Assembly (NCBI RefSeq): GCF_003591515.1 | Contig: NZ_QZCG01000004.1 | Location: forward strand, 186,001-250,000 | Direction: 5' to 3' | Origin: Paracoccus onubensis | Lineage (GTDB): Bacteria > Pseudomonadota > Alphaproteobacteria > Rhodobacterales > Rhodobacteraceae | DNA length: 64,000 bases | In this document: piece after piece, positions 37,454 to 47,072 of the stretch | Layout: each line of letters starts with the position of its first letter | Numbering within the stretch: position 1 is the stretch's first letter | Notes under the pieces: model-generated | The model's database searches: none | What the model saw: only the letters and a program-made list of their open reading frames with translations | What the model was told of the DNA's origin: nothing | Program-made: the position numbers and the translations under genes

Positions 37454-38908
37454 TCACCCGGCGCTGCGATCCCATCCGCTGATGAATTTGGAATCCATGA
37501 ATTCCTCAAGTCCCATCACACCGCCTTCCCGCGCGCGCCCCGAGGCTTTCACGCCGCCAAATGCCGAGCCGGCGCCGCGTGCTTCGCCGTTCATTTCGAT
37601 CATACCGGCACGCAACTGACGGGCGACGCGGTTGCGCCGCTCGCCATCCTGGGACTGCACGTAATTGGTCAGCCCGTAAGGCGTGTCATTCGCAATTTCG
37701 ACGGCCTCTTCCTCGCTGTCGAAAGGCAGGATGGACAGGACCGGGCCGAAGATTTCCTGCTGCGCGACCGTCATGTCATTGCGCACATCGGCAAAAACCG
37801 TCGGACGCACGAAATAGCCGCGATTGACGCCTTCGGGCAGGCCGGGACCGCCGGCAACCAGACGCGCGCCTTCATCGATCCCTTTCTGGATCAGATCCTG
37901 GATCTTGTCCCATTGCTGCTTGCTGACCACCGGACCGATATGCTTGCCGGGCTGATGTGCCGTCGCGACCGCCGTTTCCTCGGCCACTCTGGCCGCCGTC
38001 TCGACCGCGCTGTCATAGATCGAGCGTTCGACCAGCATCCGGGTCGGGGCGTTGCAGGACTGGCCGCTATTGTTGAAGCAATGCTTCGCGCCTCGGATCA
38101 CCGCCTTTTCATCGGCATCGGCAAAGACGATATTCGCCCCCTTGCCGCCCAGCTCCAGCACCACCTTCTTAAGACTGTCCGCAGCCGTCCTGCTGATCGC
38201 AATCCCGGCGCGGGTCGAGCCGGTAAAGCTGATCATCTCGACATCCTTATGCGTGGTAAGCTGCGTGCCTACGCCGGCACCATCGCCATTCACGAGGTTG
38301 AACACGCCATCCGGCAATCCGGCCTCGTCCAGGATTTCCGCGAATACGATCGAGGAAAGCGGCGCGATCTCCGACGGCTTCAGCACACAGGTATTACCGC
38401 CCATGATCGCCGGGATCACCTTGAGCGTGACCTGATTCATCGGCCAGTTCCACGGCGTTATCAGCCCGACCACACCGATCGGCTCCCACGCGATCATGGT
38501 GCCGGGGGCATGATCGCCCAGCGGGCGGAGAAACTCGAAATCCTTGAATGCGGTGATGAAGGTCTGGATATGGAACAGCCCCGCGCCGGTCTGGCTGCTC
38601 AGAGCCATATCCTGCGGCGCCCCCATCTCGTGGCTGATCGCCCATGCCATATCCTCGGCCCGACTTTGATAGATCTCGGCGATCTTCTCGGCATAGGCCA
38701 GCCTTTCCGCCTTGCCGATCTGTGACCATGCCGGGAAAGCGGCCTTCGCGGCGGCGACCGCTGCATCCGTATCCGCCTGACCGCCCAGACTGATGACCGC
38801 AACCGGCTCTTCATTCGACGGATCGATCACCTCCAGATCATTTGCCTTGACCGGATCGACCCACTGACCGCCAATATAGAATTTGCGCTTGTCCAACAGC
38901 GTGCTCAT
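37454..38908 (-). CDS. Aldehyde dehydrogenase family protein
   Basis: A 484-aa NAD(P)-dependent aldehyde dehydrogenase. Catalytic Cys in NNSGQSCNAPTRML, Glu in VLELGGKGAN, cofactor blocks PWNWPMNQ and GSTRAG. Start at ATG 38908 follows AGGAGG; 12 further in-frame codons upstream lack support. It stands alone, divergent from the peroxiredoxin. Substrate not determined; family neighbours oxidise aliphatic aldehydes. It is distinct from the island copy at 17363. Confidence 0.9.
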   Translation of the reverse strand: MSTLLDKRKFYIGGQWVDPVKANDLEVIDPSNEEPVAVISLGGQADTDAAVAAAKAAFPAWSQIGKAERLAYAEKIAEIYQSRAEDMAWAISHEMGAPQDMALSSQTGAGLFHIQTFITAFKDFEFLRPLGDHAPGTMIAWEPIGVVGLITPWNWPMNQVTLKVIPAIMGGNTCVLKPSEIAPLSSIVFAEILDEAGLPDGVFNLVNGDGAGVGTQLTTHKDVEMISFTGSTRAGIAISRTAADSLKKVVLELGGKGANIVFADADEKAVIRGAKHCFNNSGQSCNAPTRMLVERSIYDSAVETAARVAEETAVATAHQPGKHIGPVVSKQQWDKIQDLIQKGIDEGARLVAGGPGLPEGVNRGYFVRPTVFADVRNDMTVAQQEIFGPVLSILPFDSEEEAVEIANDTPYGLTNYVQSQDGERRNRVARQLRAGMIEMNGEARGAGSAFGGVKASGRAREGGVMGLEEFMDSKFISGWDRSAG

Positions 38909-39078
38909 CGCGTCCTCCTGAGATGTATGAGGGGAAGGTGGCACCGCCTATCCGTCACTGCAAGGTCAATCAGACAGCACGGTGTCCGGACATGGGCGAA
39001 ATATCGCAGAAAGCCGGGCTGGCAATCCGTAGTGGCGCGCCTATGTTAAGTTGACGGAATCAATTGAAAGGATGGCCC

Positions 39079-39735
39079 ATGTCTCTGCGAATCAACGATA
39101 CCGCGCCTGATTTCACTGCAAGTTCCACCGAAGGAGAAATCCGTTTCCACGATTGGCTGGGCGACAGCTATTGCATCGTGTTCAGCCATCCGCGCGACTT
39201 CACCCCGGTCTGCACGACCGAGTTCGGCGCCGTTGCCCAACTCATTCCGGAATTCGAGAAGCGGAACACCAAGGTTATCGGCGTCTCCGTCGATTCCGTG
39301 GACGATCACCAGAAATGGAAACGCGATATCGAACAGGTCGCCGGCAGCCCCGCGAATTTCGCGATCATCGACGACAGCAGCCTGACGGTGGCCAAGGCCT
39401 ATGACATGCTGCCCGCCGATTACTACCTGCCGACCGAGGGCCGCACCCCGCAGCATTCGGCGACGGTCCGTACCGTCTTCATCATCGGCCCCGACAAGAA
39501 GGTGCGCCTGACGATGACCTATCCGATGTCGGTCGGCCGTAACTTCGCCGAGATCCTCCGCGCTCTGGATGCAGTGCAGAAAACGGATGGCGCACCGCTG
39601 GCCACGCCGGCCAATTGGGTCCCGGGTCAGGATGTGATCGTGGCGCTGGCGCTGGACGACAAGGCCGCAGAAGAGAAATACGGCTCGCTGGACATCAAGC
39701 TGCCCTATCTGCGCTTTGCCAAGGATCCAGCGTAA
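39079..39735 (+). CDS. 1-Cys peroxiredoxin (Prx6 type)
   Basis: Reduces peroxides. The 218-aa product has the peroxidatic C45 in SHPRDFTPVCTTEFG, with T42 of the PxxxT/SxxC signature, and the long C-terminal Prx6 domain (GRTPQHSATVRTVFIIGPDKK, PYLRFAKDP). Length is typical of 1-Cys Prx6. The ATG at 39079 follows AAAGGATGG; an upstream in-frame start at 39064 is less likely. Divergent from the aldehyde dehydrogenase. Confidence 0.93.
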   Translation: MSLRINDTAPDFTASSTEGEIRFHDWLGDSYCIVFSHPRDFTPVCTTEFGAVAQLIPEFEKRNTKVIGVSVDSVDDHQKWKRDIEQVAGSPANFAIIDDSSLTVAKAYDMLPADYYLPTEGRTPQHSATVRTVFIIGPDKKVRLTMTYPMSVGRNFAEILRALDAVQKTDGAPLATPANWVPGQDVIVALALDDKAAEEKYGSLDIKLPYLRFAKDPA

Positions 39736-39806
39736 GTGAACAGCAGCTGCCCCGGCGGGTTCTGCCGGGGTGCCTCACGGGCTTGAAGATCGGGCGGGCG
39801 GATTCC

Positions 39807-40634
39807 CTAGCCGGGCCAGCCATATCTGCCCAGCATTGCCTTTATCGCGCGGTCATTGCCAAGCCCGGTCACGTTTTCCGCCCGGAGGCTTTGGATCTGA
39901 CTACCCCCCCATTCAAGAATCCGGGCGCGGTTTCCGATCTTCTGCGCCTCTGTTCCGGCGAGCCGGTGCATCCAGTATAGCCAGACATCATCACTGCCGG
40001 GGCTGAGTTCCGTAAACAGATCGTCCCGCAGGATATCCGGGTGAAAGACCCCCGGCGCATAGATGACCCCCATCACCCCGGTCAGAAAAACCAGCGGCGA
40101 ACGGTCGGGACTGGCGATATTATGCGCCCATTCCTCATATGGCAGCGGCAACCCGTCTGTGCCGAGGCTGATCCGATGGGCACGGTGACAGGCGATCCCT
40201 GTGGCGTCAGAGGCAGCGGCCACCAAAGCTTCCAGCCAGTCATACGGGTAATAGACGTCATCATCGGCAGTAACGATGAACGCCTCTGGCCATGCGGTCA
40301 GCGTGGGTATGATCTTCTTGTAGGAACGCCAGTCGGGACAGATCGCCACCTCGAGTCCCTCGGATTTCAATGCCACAACCTCGGCAGGCAGGCTGGCCTC
40401 GTCTCCCTTGTCCAGCCAGAGAATGACCTTGTCAGGCTGGACTGATTGCCGCAACAGCGCCGCAAGCGTCAATGACAGTGTGCCGTAACGTGCCGGATAG
40501 CTGGTAAGCGACACGATCAGCGGCGCGGACAGACCATGCGCAATGCCCGGCGCGGTGGACCGCGAAGCAATCTCGGAGATTGCGCGCTTTTGCCGCTGGC
40601 TGTGTTTGAAACCCCGGAACCAATTGCTGATCAT
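39807..40634 (-). CDS. Glycosyltransferase-like protein
   Basis: A 275-aa protein with a GT-A-like layout: LIVSLTSYPARYGTLSLTLAALL at the N-terminus and a DDD metal motif in VTADDDVYYPYDWLEAL, followed by LTGVMGVIYAPG. It is probably a cytoplasmic sugar transferase for surface polysaccharide, but donor and acceptor are unknown. Its ATG (40634) overlaps the stop of the upstream glycosyltransferase gene as ATGA, so the two are co-translated. Confidence 0.75.
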   Translation of the reverse strand: MISNWFRGFKHSQRQKRAISEIASRSTAPGIAHGLSAPLIVSLTSYPARYGTLSLTLAALLRQSVQPDKVILWLDKGDEASLPAEVVALKSEGLEVAICPDWRSYKKIIPTLTAWPEAFIVTADDDVYYPYDWLEALVAAASDATGIACHRAHRISLGTDGLPLPYEEWAHNIASPDRSPLVFLTGVMGVIYAPGVFHPDILRDDLFTELSPGSDDVWLYWMHRLAGTEAQKIGNRARILEWGGSQIQSLRAENVTGLGNDRAIKAMLGRYGWPG

Positions 40635-41410
40635 GATCCCTGCCACGCTTTCCGGAGCCAGTCGATCTTGCCGATCCGCCGATACCAGCGGCTTCCGGTT
40701 CCGGAAAACACATCCGCCATTTTCGGCTCTCCGGCGAAAAGGACAATCTTTGCGCCTTCGGGCAAGGCGGGATCCTGCAGATAGCTAAGGAGGTTACGCG
40801 GCACGCAATCATTCTTGAAGCTGACGCACCAGCCACGCGGCCAGTAGTTCAGATGCCCCTGCGCGGCCAGTTGAGCTGATTGAAATTGCTGACTGATCTC
40901 GTAATTCGCGGTCGCCGCGGCCGGGTCTGCAAGATAAGCGTCCAGAATATAACCATGCTGTCCGATCTCGAAGCGGAAGACGCTGGAATTTCCAACACTG
41001 TGCAGAAAACGGTCACGGTCAGGATTCAGCTTGCGCAGCGGTTTGGACCGGAACAGGTCGTCATCGCGGATGATCAGGAAATTGCCCGGATGATCGAAAA
41101 AGGGCGACAGGTCATTCACCACCACCAGATCGATATCCAGAAACAGCGCGGTTCCGCTCAGCCCGCCCAGATCGGGACGAAACAATGCCAGTTTCCGCCA
41201 GCGGGTATCCGCATGACCTTCGGGCAGGCCGAGTTCGGGCAAAGCCTGCGCCTCGATCCCCGGATCCAGCCCTTCGGCATCGTCGGTAAAACAGATAAAG
41301 CGGTGCGGACGCGCGAGGTTACGCCTGACTTGACGATAAAGCCGGTTCACATCCTCGGAACTGTAAAGAGTGCCCCATTTCATGGTGAGGATGCTGGGTA
41401 TGTTCTCCAT
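40631..41410 (-). CDS. Glycosyltransferase-like protein with DxD motif
   Basis: A 259-aa protein with ILTMKWGTLYSSEDVNRLYR, then TRWRKLALFRPDL and the DxD motif in ALFLDIDLVVVNDL, as in glycosyltransferase families using nucleotide sugars. C-terminal LRKAWQGS ends at the ATGA overlap. The start at ATG 41410 is used; the frame extends to 41491 into the gap with a divergent GT8 gene. Together with its neighbour it may act on LPS or capsule. Acceptor unknown. Confidence 0.75.
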   Translation of the reverse strand: MENIPSILTMKWGTLYSSEDVNRLYRQVRRNLARPHRFICFTDDAEGLDPGIEAQALPELGLPEGHADTRWRKLALFRPDLGGLSGTALFLDIDLVVVNDLSPFFDHPGNFLIIRDDDLFRSKPLRKLNPDRDRFLHSVGNSSVFRFEIGQHGYILDAYLADPAAATANYEISQQFQSAQLAAQGHLNYWPRGWCVSFKNDCVPRNLLSYLQDPALPEGAKIVLFAGEPKMADVFSGTGSRWYRRIGKIDWLRKAWQGS

Positions 41411-41488
41411 TGCGCCTCCCGGACGGTGTTCTGACGGCCTCGTCACCCTAGCTCTTCCCAAATCATTACGGAACCCATCCCCGCAACC

Positions 41489-41503
41489 CATCGTTAACCG
41501 ATG
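41489..41503. promoter_or_regulatory. Palindrome between divergent glycosyltransferase genes
   Basis: CATCG-TTAAC-CGATG, a perfect 5-bp inverted repeat around TTAAC, lies 15 bp from the GT8 start. The neighbouring TTAACCGATGTAAC also resembles a CtrA site loosely (TTAA and TAAC halves but spacing 6, not 7). Function is inferred only from position. Confidence 0.3.
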
Positions 41504-41518
41504 TAACCAGTAGCAGGA

Positions 41519-42436
41519 ATGTTAAAGCGCATGACACCGATGACTTCTCCGAAAATCGTCTACGTGACCGACGCGGGGTTTCTGAAACCCACGCTCGTCT
41601 CGGTCTGGAGCTTGCTCAAAACCATATCCGGCAAGGCTGAATTGCATATCTGGGGCGACAACCTCGATGACGAACACTGGCAGAGTATCTCACGCGTGGC
41701 GGCGATCAATCCCGATGTCACATTGTTGACGAAGAACCTGGCAGCCGAGCATCTCAAAGGCGCGCATGGCCCCAAAGATTACATCTCGGCCGCGACAATG
41801 GGGCGATTGTTCATTCCCGCATATATCGACGGTTACGCGCTGTATATCGATGGTGACACATTGGTGGTGAACGATGTCACGCCACTATTCGAGATCGATC
41901 TTGGTTCGGCCTATGCCGGGGTCATCAGGGATTACACTCTGCTTCACTGGCTCGCGTACCCGAAAGCTGCATGTCATGATGGCAGGGCGCGGATATCCGA
42001 AGTTACGACTCTTCTGCATCCGACGCCGCCGACGGATTACTTCAACGCGGGTATCATGCTTTTCAACTGCCATCAGATCCGCAGCGAACCAGAGCTTATG
42101 CAGAATGTAGAGGACGTCTGCGCCGCCTCGGACATGTCGCATGGAGATCAGGATCACCTGAACATCCTGTTCAAGGGAAATGTTCGTTTTCTGGATATCA
42201 TGTGGAATTTATCCTGGGGCCGCAGCAAACGTCACAGAGAGATTTTCCGAAAACTGGATCTGCCCGAATACGAGTTGCTGCCAGACGAGCCACGTATCAT
42301 TCATTATCACGGGCCACAAAAACCCTGGAGAAACCCACGAAAGGATATCTGGTCCAGCAAAGGAAAGGCGACCTTTCATTATCGCCGCCGGCTAAGGCAA
42401 TTCCTGGCTGATTTTCCCGATCTCAGGCCGGAATGA
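41519..42436 (+). CDS. Glycosyltransferase family 8 protein
   Basis: A 305-aa GT8 (LPS galactosyl/glucosyltransferase-type) protein. It has the DxD motif in LYIDGDTLVVND, YFNAGIMLFNC, GDQDHLNILFKG and the HGPQKPW metal-ligand His block. Several near starts (41519, 41531, 41540) are possible; an AGCAGGA element directly precedes 41519. Divergent from the other two transferases, with a CATCG-TTAAC-CGATG palindrome between them. Convergent with pnp. Confidence 0.88.
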   Translation: MLKRMTPMTSPKIVYVTDAGFLKPTLVSVWSLLKTISGKAELHIWGDNLDDEHWQSISRVAAINPDVTLLTKNLAAEHLKGAHGPKDYISAATMGRLFIPAYIDGYALYIDGDTLVVNDVTPLFEIDLGSAYAGVIRDYTLLHWLAYPKAACHDGRARISEVTTLLHPTPPTDYFNAGIMLFNCHQIRSEPELMQNVEDVCAASDMSHGDQDHLNILFKGNVRFLDIMWNLSWGRSKRHREIFRKLDLPEYELLPDEPRIIHYHGPQKPWRNPRKDIWSSKGKATFHYRRRLRQFLADFPDLRPE

Positions 42437-42441
42437 AAAAA

Positions 42442-42462
42442 GGACGCCAAGTCCTGGCGCCC
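42442..42462 (-). terminator. Terminator of pnp (bidirectional hairpin)
   Basis: Minus strand: GGGCGCCA, loop GGACT, TGGCGTCC followed by six T's. This ends the pnp transcript. On the + strand the same hairpin follows the GT8 gene with a weaker CTTCCTT tail. Confidence 0.8.
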
Positions 42463-42490
42463 TTCCTTCAACAACCAAGCGTAAGATATC

Positions 42491-44635
42491 TTACTCTTCC
42501 GCTGCCTCTTCTTTATTCTCGATGATTTCCTCACCGGTTTCCTGATCGACCATTTTCATGCCAAGGCGTACCTTGCCACGATCGTCGAAGCCCAGAAGCT
42601 TGACCTTCACTTCCTGACCTTCCTTCAGCACTTCCGAAGGATGGCCCAGACGGCGATTGGCGATCTGGCTGACATGAACCAGCCCGTCGCGTTTGCCGAA
42701 GAAGTTCACGAAGGCACCGAAATCGACCAGTTTCACCACCTTGCCGGTGTAGATCTGACCTTCTTCGGGCTCCGCCACGATCGAGTGGATCATGTCATAG
42801 GCCTTCTGGATCGATTCAGCATTTGCCGAGGCAATCTTGATCACGCCGTCATCGCTGATATCGACCTTGGCACCCGAGGTTTCGACGATCTCGCGGATCA
42901 CCTTGCCGCCCGAGCCGATCACTTCGCGGATCTTGTCGGTCGGGATGGTCATCGTCTCGATACGCGGCGCATGGGCGCTGAACTCGTTGCGACCTTCGGT
43001 CAGGGCCTTGCCCATCTCGGCCAGAATATGCATCCGGCCGTCCTTGGCCTGCGCCAGAGCCTGCTCCATGATCTCGGGCGTGATACCCGCAACCTTGATA
43101 TCCATTTGCAGCGAGGTGATCCCGGCTTCAGTCCCGGCAACCTTGAAATCCATGTCGCCAAGGTGATCCTCGTCGCCAAGGATATCGGTCAGAACCGCCC
43201 ATTTGCCGTCATCTTCCAGAATCAGGCCCATGGCAACACCGGCAACCGGCGATTTCAGCGGAACGCCCGCATCCATCATCGACAGCGAACCGCCGCAGAC
43301 GGAGGCCATCGAGGACGAACCGTTCGATTCCGTGATCTCGGAAACGACGCGGATCGTATAGGGGAAATCGGTAGCAGCGGGCAGTACCGCCTGAAGCGCA
43401 CGCCATGCCAGCTTGCCATGCCCGATCTCGCGGCGACCGGGGGAACCGACGCGGCCAACTTCACCGACCGAATAGGGAGGGAAGTTGTAATGCAGCAGGA
43501 AGTTGCTGCGGAAATTGCCGTGCAGCGCATCGATGATCTGCTCATCATCGCCGGTACCCAGCGTGGTCACGACCAGCCCCTGCGTTTCCCCGCGGGTGAA
43601 CAACGCCGAACCATGGGTGCGCGGCAGCAGGCCGACTTCGCTGACGATCGGGCGGACGGTTTTCGTGTCGCGCCCGTCGATCCGGGCACCGCCATTGATG
43701 ATATCGCCGCGCAGAATGCCCGATTCCAGTTTCTTCAACGCGGAACCGAGATTCGGATCTTCCAGTTCTTCCTCGCTCAGCGCTTCCTTGACTTTCGTCT
43801 TCGCCGCAGCCACCGCATCCTGACGCTCGGATTTATCACGGAGGGCATAGGCGGCGCGCATATCGGACTCGCCCAGTTCCTTCACACGCGCGTAAAGCGC
43901 CGAATAATCCGGGCTTTGGAAGTCGAAAGGCTCCTTGGCAGCGGCCTCTGCAAGCTGAATGATCAGGTCGATCGCCGGCTGAAGCGCCTCATGGCCGAAT
44001 TTGACCGCGCCCAGCATCTCTTCCTCGGTCAGTTCATAGGCTTCGGACTCAACCATCATCACGGCGTCCTTGGTGCCCGCGACGACCAGATCAAGGCGCT
44101 GCTCGGGATTGTTGCGCAGCTTGTCCATATCCGAAACTTCGGGGTTCAGGACATATTCGCCATCCACGAACCCGACCCGAGCCGCACCGATCGGTCCCAT
44201 GAAGGGAACGCCGGAAATCGTCAACGCAGCCGATGCCGCGATCATCGCGACGATATCGGGGTCATTGACCAGATCATGCGACAGCACGGTGCACATCACC
44301 AGCACTTCGTTCTTGAAGCCCGGCGCGAACAGCGGGCGGCAAGGCCGGTCGATCAGGCGTGCGGTCAGCGTCTCTTTCTCGGTCGGACGGGCCTCGCGCT
44401 TGAAAAAGCCGCCCGGCACCTTGCCGGCGGCGTAATATTTTTCCTGGTAATGCACCGTCAGCGGGAAGAAGTCCTGGCCGGGCTTCGGTTCCTTCGCAAA
44501 GGTGACATTGGCCATGACGCTCGTCTCGCCCAGAGTGGCAATGACCGAGCCGTCGGCCTGACGGGCAACCTTGCCCGTTTCCAGTGTCAGGGTTTCCTGC
44601 CCCCACTGGATCGATTTCTTCACTTCATCAAACAT
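42491..44635 (-). CDS. pnp: Polyribonucleotide nucleotidyltransferase (PNPase)
   Basis: Phosphorolytic 3'-5' exoribonuclease and degradosome component. The 714-aa product has two RNase PH domains ([27 protein letters not shown] in the first, [14 protein letters not shown] in the second), then KH ([15 protein letters not shown]) and S1 ([19 protein letters not shown]) RNA-binding domains and an acidic Glu-rich tail. It follows rpsO on the minus strand, the classical rpsO-pnp order, with a terminator-like hairpin between the two. Confidence 0.98.
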   Translation of the reverse strand: MFDEVKKSIQWGQETLTLETGKVARQADGSVIATLGETSVMANVTFAKEPKPGQDFFPLTVHYQEKYYAAGKVPGGFFKREARPTEKETLTARLIDRPCRPLFAPGFKNEVLVMCTVLSHDLVNDPDIVAMIAASAALTISGVPFMGPIGAARVGFVDGEYVLNPEVSDMDKLRNNPEQRLDLVVAGTKDAVMMVESEAYELTEEEMLGAVKFGHEALQPAIDLIIQLAEAAAKEPFDFQSPDYSALYARVKELGESDMRAAYALRDKSERQDAVAAAKTKVKEALSEEELEDPNLGSALKKLESGILRGDIINGGARIDGRDTKTVRPIVSEVGLLPRTHGSALFTRGETQGLVVTTLGTGDDEQIIDALHGNFRSNFLLHYNFPPYSVGEVGRVGSPGRREIGHGKLAWRALQAVLPAATDFPYTIRVVSEITESNGSSSMASVCGGSLSMMDAGVPLKSPVAGVAMGLILEDDGKWAVLTDILGDEDHLGDMDFKVAGTEAGITSLQMDIKVAGITPEIMEQALAQAKDGRMHILAEMGKALTEGRNEFSAHAPRIETMTIPTDKIREVIGSGGKVIREIVETSGAKVDISDDGVIKIASANAESIQKAYDMIHSIVAEPEEGQIYTGKVVKLVDFGAFVNFFGKRDGLVHVSQIANRRLGHPSEVLKEGQEVKVKLLGFDDRGKVRLGMKMVDQETGEEIIENKEEAAEE

Positions 44636-44713
44636 CTATTTTCCTTACCGGCACGGCCCCTGCCGCACCTTCATCATGCGGGCGCCAGACCCCATTGCCC
44701 GGCGCCATATGAA

Positions 44714-44738
44714 AACGCGCCCGACCGGCGGGCGCGTT
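44714..44738 (-). terminator. Hairpin between rpsO and pnp
   Basis: Minus strand: AACGCGCCCG, loop CCGGT, CGGGCGCGTT, then further T's (four in a row). A perfect 10-bp GC-rich stem. It likely terminates part of the rpsO transcripts before pnp, with read-through or RNase III-type processing feeding pnp expression. Confidence 0.75.
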
Positions 44739-44747
44739 CCAGTTGGA

Positions 44748-45017
44748 TCAGCGGCGCAGCCCCAGATTCTTGATCAGTGCGGTATAGCGCGCTTCGTCCT
44801 TTCGCTTCAGATAGTCCAGCAGCTTGCGGCGCTGCGCGACCAGCTTCAGCAGACCACGACGCGAGTGGTTGTCTTTCTTATGCGTCTTGAAATGCTCGGT
44901 CAGCGTCGAGATACGCGACGTGAGAATCGCCACCTGCACTTCGGGCGAACCTGTGTCGCCGTCCTTGGTGGCATATTCCTTGATGACCTTGGCCTTTTCC
45001 TCAACAGTAATCGACAC
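44748..45017 (-). CDS. rpsO: Ribosomal protein S15
   Basis: A primary 16S rRNA-binding protein of the 30S platform. The 89-aa length and the sequence [47 protein letters not shown] are characteristic of S15. First gene of rpsO-pnp; 140 bp without a gene upstream should hold its promoter. Confidence 0.98.
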   Translation of the reverse strand: MSITVEEKAKVIKEYATKDGDTGSPEVQVAILTSRISTLTEHFKTHKKDNHSRRGLLKLVAQRRKLLDYLKRKDEARYTALIKNLGLRR

Positions 45018-45157
45018 CGGGGTCTCCTTTCATATCAGAGAGTTATGGCACAAGCCGGGATGTCGTCCAGCATTGGCCCATGGAGTATCGCCGCTGTGGC
45101 GCATGCCAAGCGGCTGCATGCCTATAAAAGGTTTTGCCGCAAAAGAAAAGCGTTTCG

Positions 45158-46270
45158 TCACGCCTCGGCCTGCCGACCCCAACCTGCATCCTGCATCTCG
45201 CGCAGCCTGCTGGCCGTACGCTCGAATTCGAAACTGCCCTCGCCTTCGTTATATAGCTGTTCGGGCTCGTCCGCGGCGCTGGCGATCAGCCTGACCTTCG
45301 CTTCATATAATGCATCCACAAGGATCACGAAACGTTTGGCTTCGTTGTAATTCGAGATTCCAAGCCGGGGAATGCCGTCGATGATCAGCACATCGACCCG
45401 GCGCGCCAGTTCCAGATAATCCGCCGCACCCAACGGTTGGCCGCAAAGTTCCCAGAAGCCCGAGCGCGCGACCCTGCCCGCACAGGCCGAAAGCTGGAAG
45501 CTTCGGTTCTTCATCTGGATCTCGCAGGCTTCGGGCGTTGCGCCTCCGGTCAGATCATCCCACACCATATCCAGCGCAGCATGTGTCTGATCATTCGCGG
45601 GCACGAACCAGACCAGCCGGTCACCGCTGCGATTCTGGCGGTAATCGGTTTCGCTGTCCAGGCAGACTACCTCCATCCGTTCGCGGATCAGGTCGATGAA
45701 GGGCAGGAAAAGCTGGCGATTCAGCCCGTGCTTATACAGATCTTCAGGCACCCGGTTCGAGGTGGTCACGATACCGACGCCCAGATCGAACAGGATCTGG
45801 AACAGCCGCCCGACAATCATCGCATCGGCGATATCGGTGATCTGCATCTCATCGAAACAAAGCAGCCTGACCTTCGAGGCAACATCTTCGGCCACCGGGC
45901 GCACCGTGTCCTGATCCCCGCGCTTTCGGGCCTCGTTCAGCCCGGACTGGATTTCCTGCATGAATTCATGGAAATGCACCCGGCGCACCGCTTTTCCGGG
46001 CGTAGCCTCCACGATCAGATCCATCAGCATGGACTTGCCGCGCCCGACTCCGCCCCAGAGATAAAGCCCCTTTTGCGCCGGGACCGGCTCGGGCGCCGCG
46101 CTGCCGAACAGGGCCCGCCAGCCGGTCTTCCGGCGCGGCTGCGCCATATCCGTTTCGCGCAGCCCTGCAACCACACGGTCAAGCTCCGGCAATACCGCTT
46201 CCTGGGCGGGATCGGGTTTGATCCGCCCTTCCGTCGCATGCCGCCGATAAATCTCTGACACAATGCCCAT
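45158..46270 (-). CDS. zapE: AFG1/ZapE-family ATPase
   Basis: A 370-aa P-loop ATPase of the AFG1/ZapE family, associated with the Z-ring and protein quality control. The Walker A is LWGGVGRGKSMLMD; HFHEFMQEIQSGL, Walker B LLCFDEMQITDIADAMI and TSNRVPEDLYKHGL are family blocks. The start at ATG 46270 (MGIVSEIYRRH) fits family length; the frame extends to 46510 over the divergent gene and is not used. GTG 46261 is an alternative. Confidence 0.9.
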   Translation of the reverse strand: MGIVSEIYRRHATEGRIKPDPAQEAVLPELDRVVAGLRETDMAQPRRKTGWRALFGSAAPEPVPAQKGLYLWGGVGRGKSMLMDLIVEATPGKAVRRVHFHEFMQEIQSGLNEARKRGDQDTVRPVAEDVASKVRLLCFDEMQITDIADAMIVGRLFQILFDLGVGIVTTSNRVPEDLYKHGLNRQLFLPFIDLIRERMEVVCLDSETDYRQNRSGDRLVWFVPANDQTHAALDMVWDDLTGGATPEACEIQMKNRSFQLSACAGRVARSGFWELCGQPLGAADYLELARRVDVLIIDGIPRLGISNYNEAKRFVILVDALYEAKVRLIASAADEPEQLYNEGEGSFEFERTASRLREMQDAGWGRQAEA

Positions 46271-46369
46271 TTCGCCCAACTGCCACGACCCTTGCCCGCC
46301 CGCAAGAGCCATACGGCGCTTGACCCCTTGCAGGGCGCATGCAACTTCCGGCACTCGAAGGAGAACCAG

Positions 46370-47002
46370 ATGCCAGAGTTTCATCCCGACCGGATCGCCG
46401 GTCAGCCCGTATTGTTCGTCATGGCAGCCGAGCCGGAATACGGCCCGCATCTGCGCAAGCGGATCACTCCGCTGATGACCGGTATCGGTCCGGTCGAATC
46501 CGCCGTGCAACTGATGGCGGCGCTGGCGGGAATGCCAGAGAAACCCCGGTTGATCATCTCGCTGGGCTCCGCGGGATCAAACCGGCTGGCACAAGCCGAG
46601 ATCTATCAGGTCAGTGCCGTGGCCTATCGCGATATGGACGCCTCCGCCCTTGGGTTCGAGCGCGGACGGACCCCGCTTCTCGACCTGCCCGCCCTCGTGG
46701 ACCTGCCCTATCGCATCCCCGGACTGCCTGCCGCCACACTCGCAACCGGTGCAAGCGTCGTCAGCGGCGCGGCATATCAGGACATTGCCGAGGATATGGT
46801 GGATATGGAGACATTCGCCATTCTGCGCAGCGCCCAGCATTTCGGCATTCCGCTGATCGGTCTGCGCGGCATCTCGGACGGTGATGAGGCGCTGCGCGGA
46901 CTGTCAGGCTGGACGCAATATCTGCATGTGATAGATGAAAAGCTCGCCGCGTCGGTGGACCTGCTTGAAGCCGCATTGGCAGACGGAAGTCTTGTCCTTT
47001 AG
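46370..47002 (+). CDS. 5'-methylthioadenosine/S-adenosylhomocysteine nucleosidase-type protein
   Basis: A 210-aa purine-nucleosidase/phosphorylase fold protein. Segments MTGIGPVESAVQLMAAL, IISLGSAGS, VDMETFAILRSAQ and GLRGISDGDEAL (with the catalytic Asp) match the MTA/SAH nucleosidase group, although the VEMEGAA motif is altered to VDMETFA. The start at ATG 46370 follows CGAAGGAGA. Divergent from zapE. It would cleave adenine from MTA or SAH in SAM recycling; the exact nucleoside is uncertain. Confidence 0.8.
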   Translation: MPEFHPDRIAGQPVLFVMAAEPEYGPHLRKRITPLMTGIGPVESAVQLMAALAGMPEKPRLIISLGSAGSNRLAQAEIYQVSAVAYRDMDASALGFERGRTPLLDLPALVDLPYRIPGLPAATLATGASVVSGAAYQDIAEDMVDMETFAILRSAQHFGIPLIGLRGISDGDEALRGLSGWTQYLHVIDEKLAASVDLLEAALADGSLVL

Positions 47003-47072
47003 TCCTTCCGCTGGACCTCGCGCGCCGCTACGCCTAAACCGGCTGTCGGATCAATTTTAAAGACAGGCAGAC

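Noticed and set aside
42641..44773. 710-aa open frame on the plus strand
   Set aside because: Exactly antisense to pnp and rich in His/Arg/Asp with no domain; shadow of a highly biased coding sequence.
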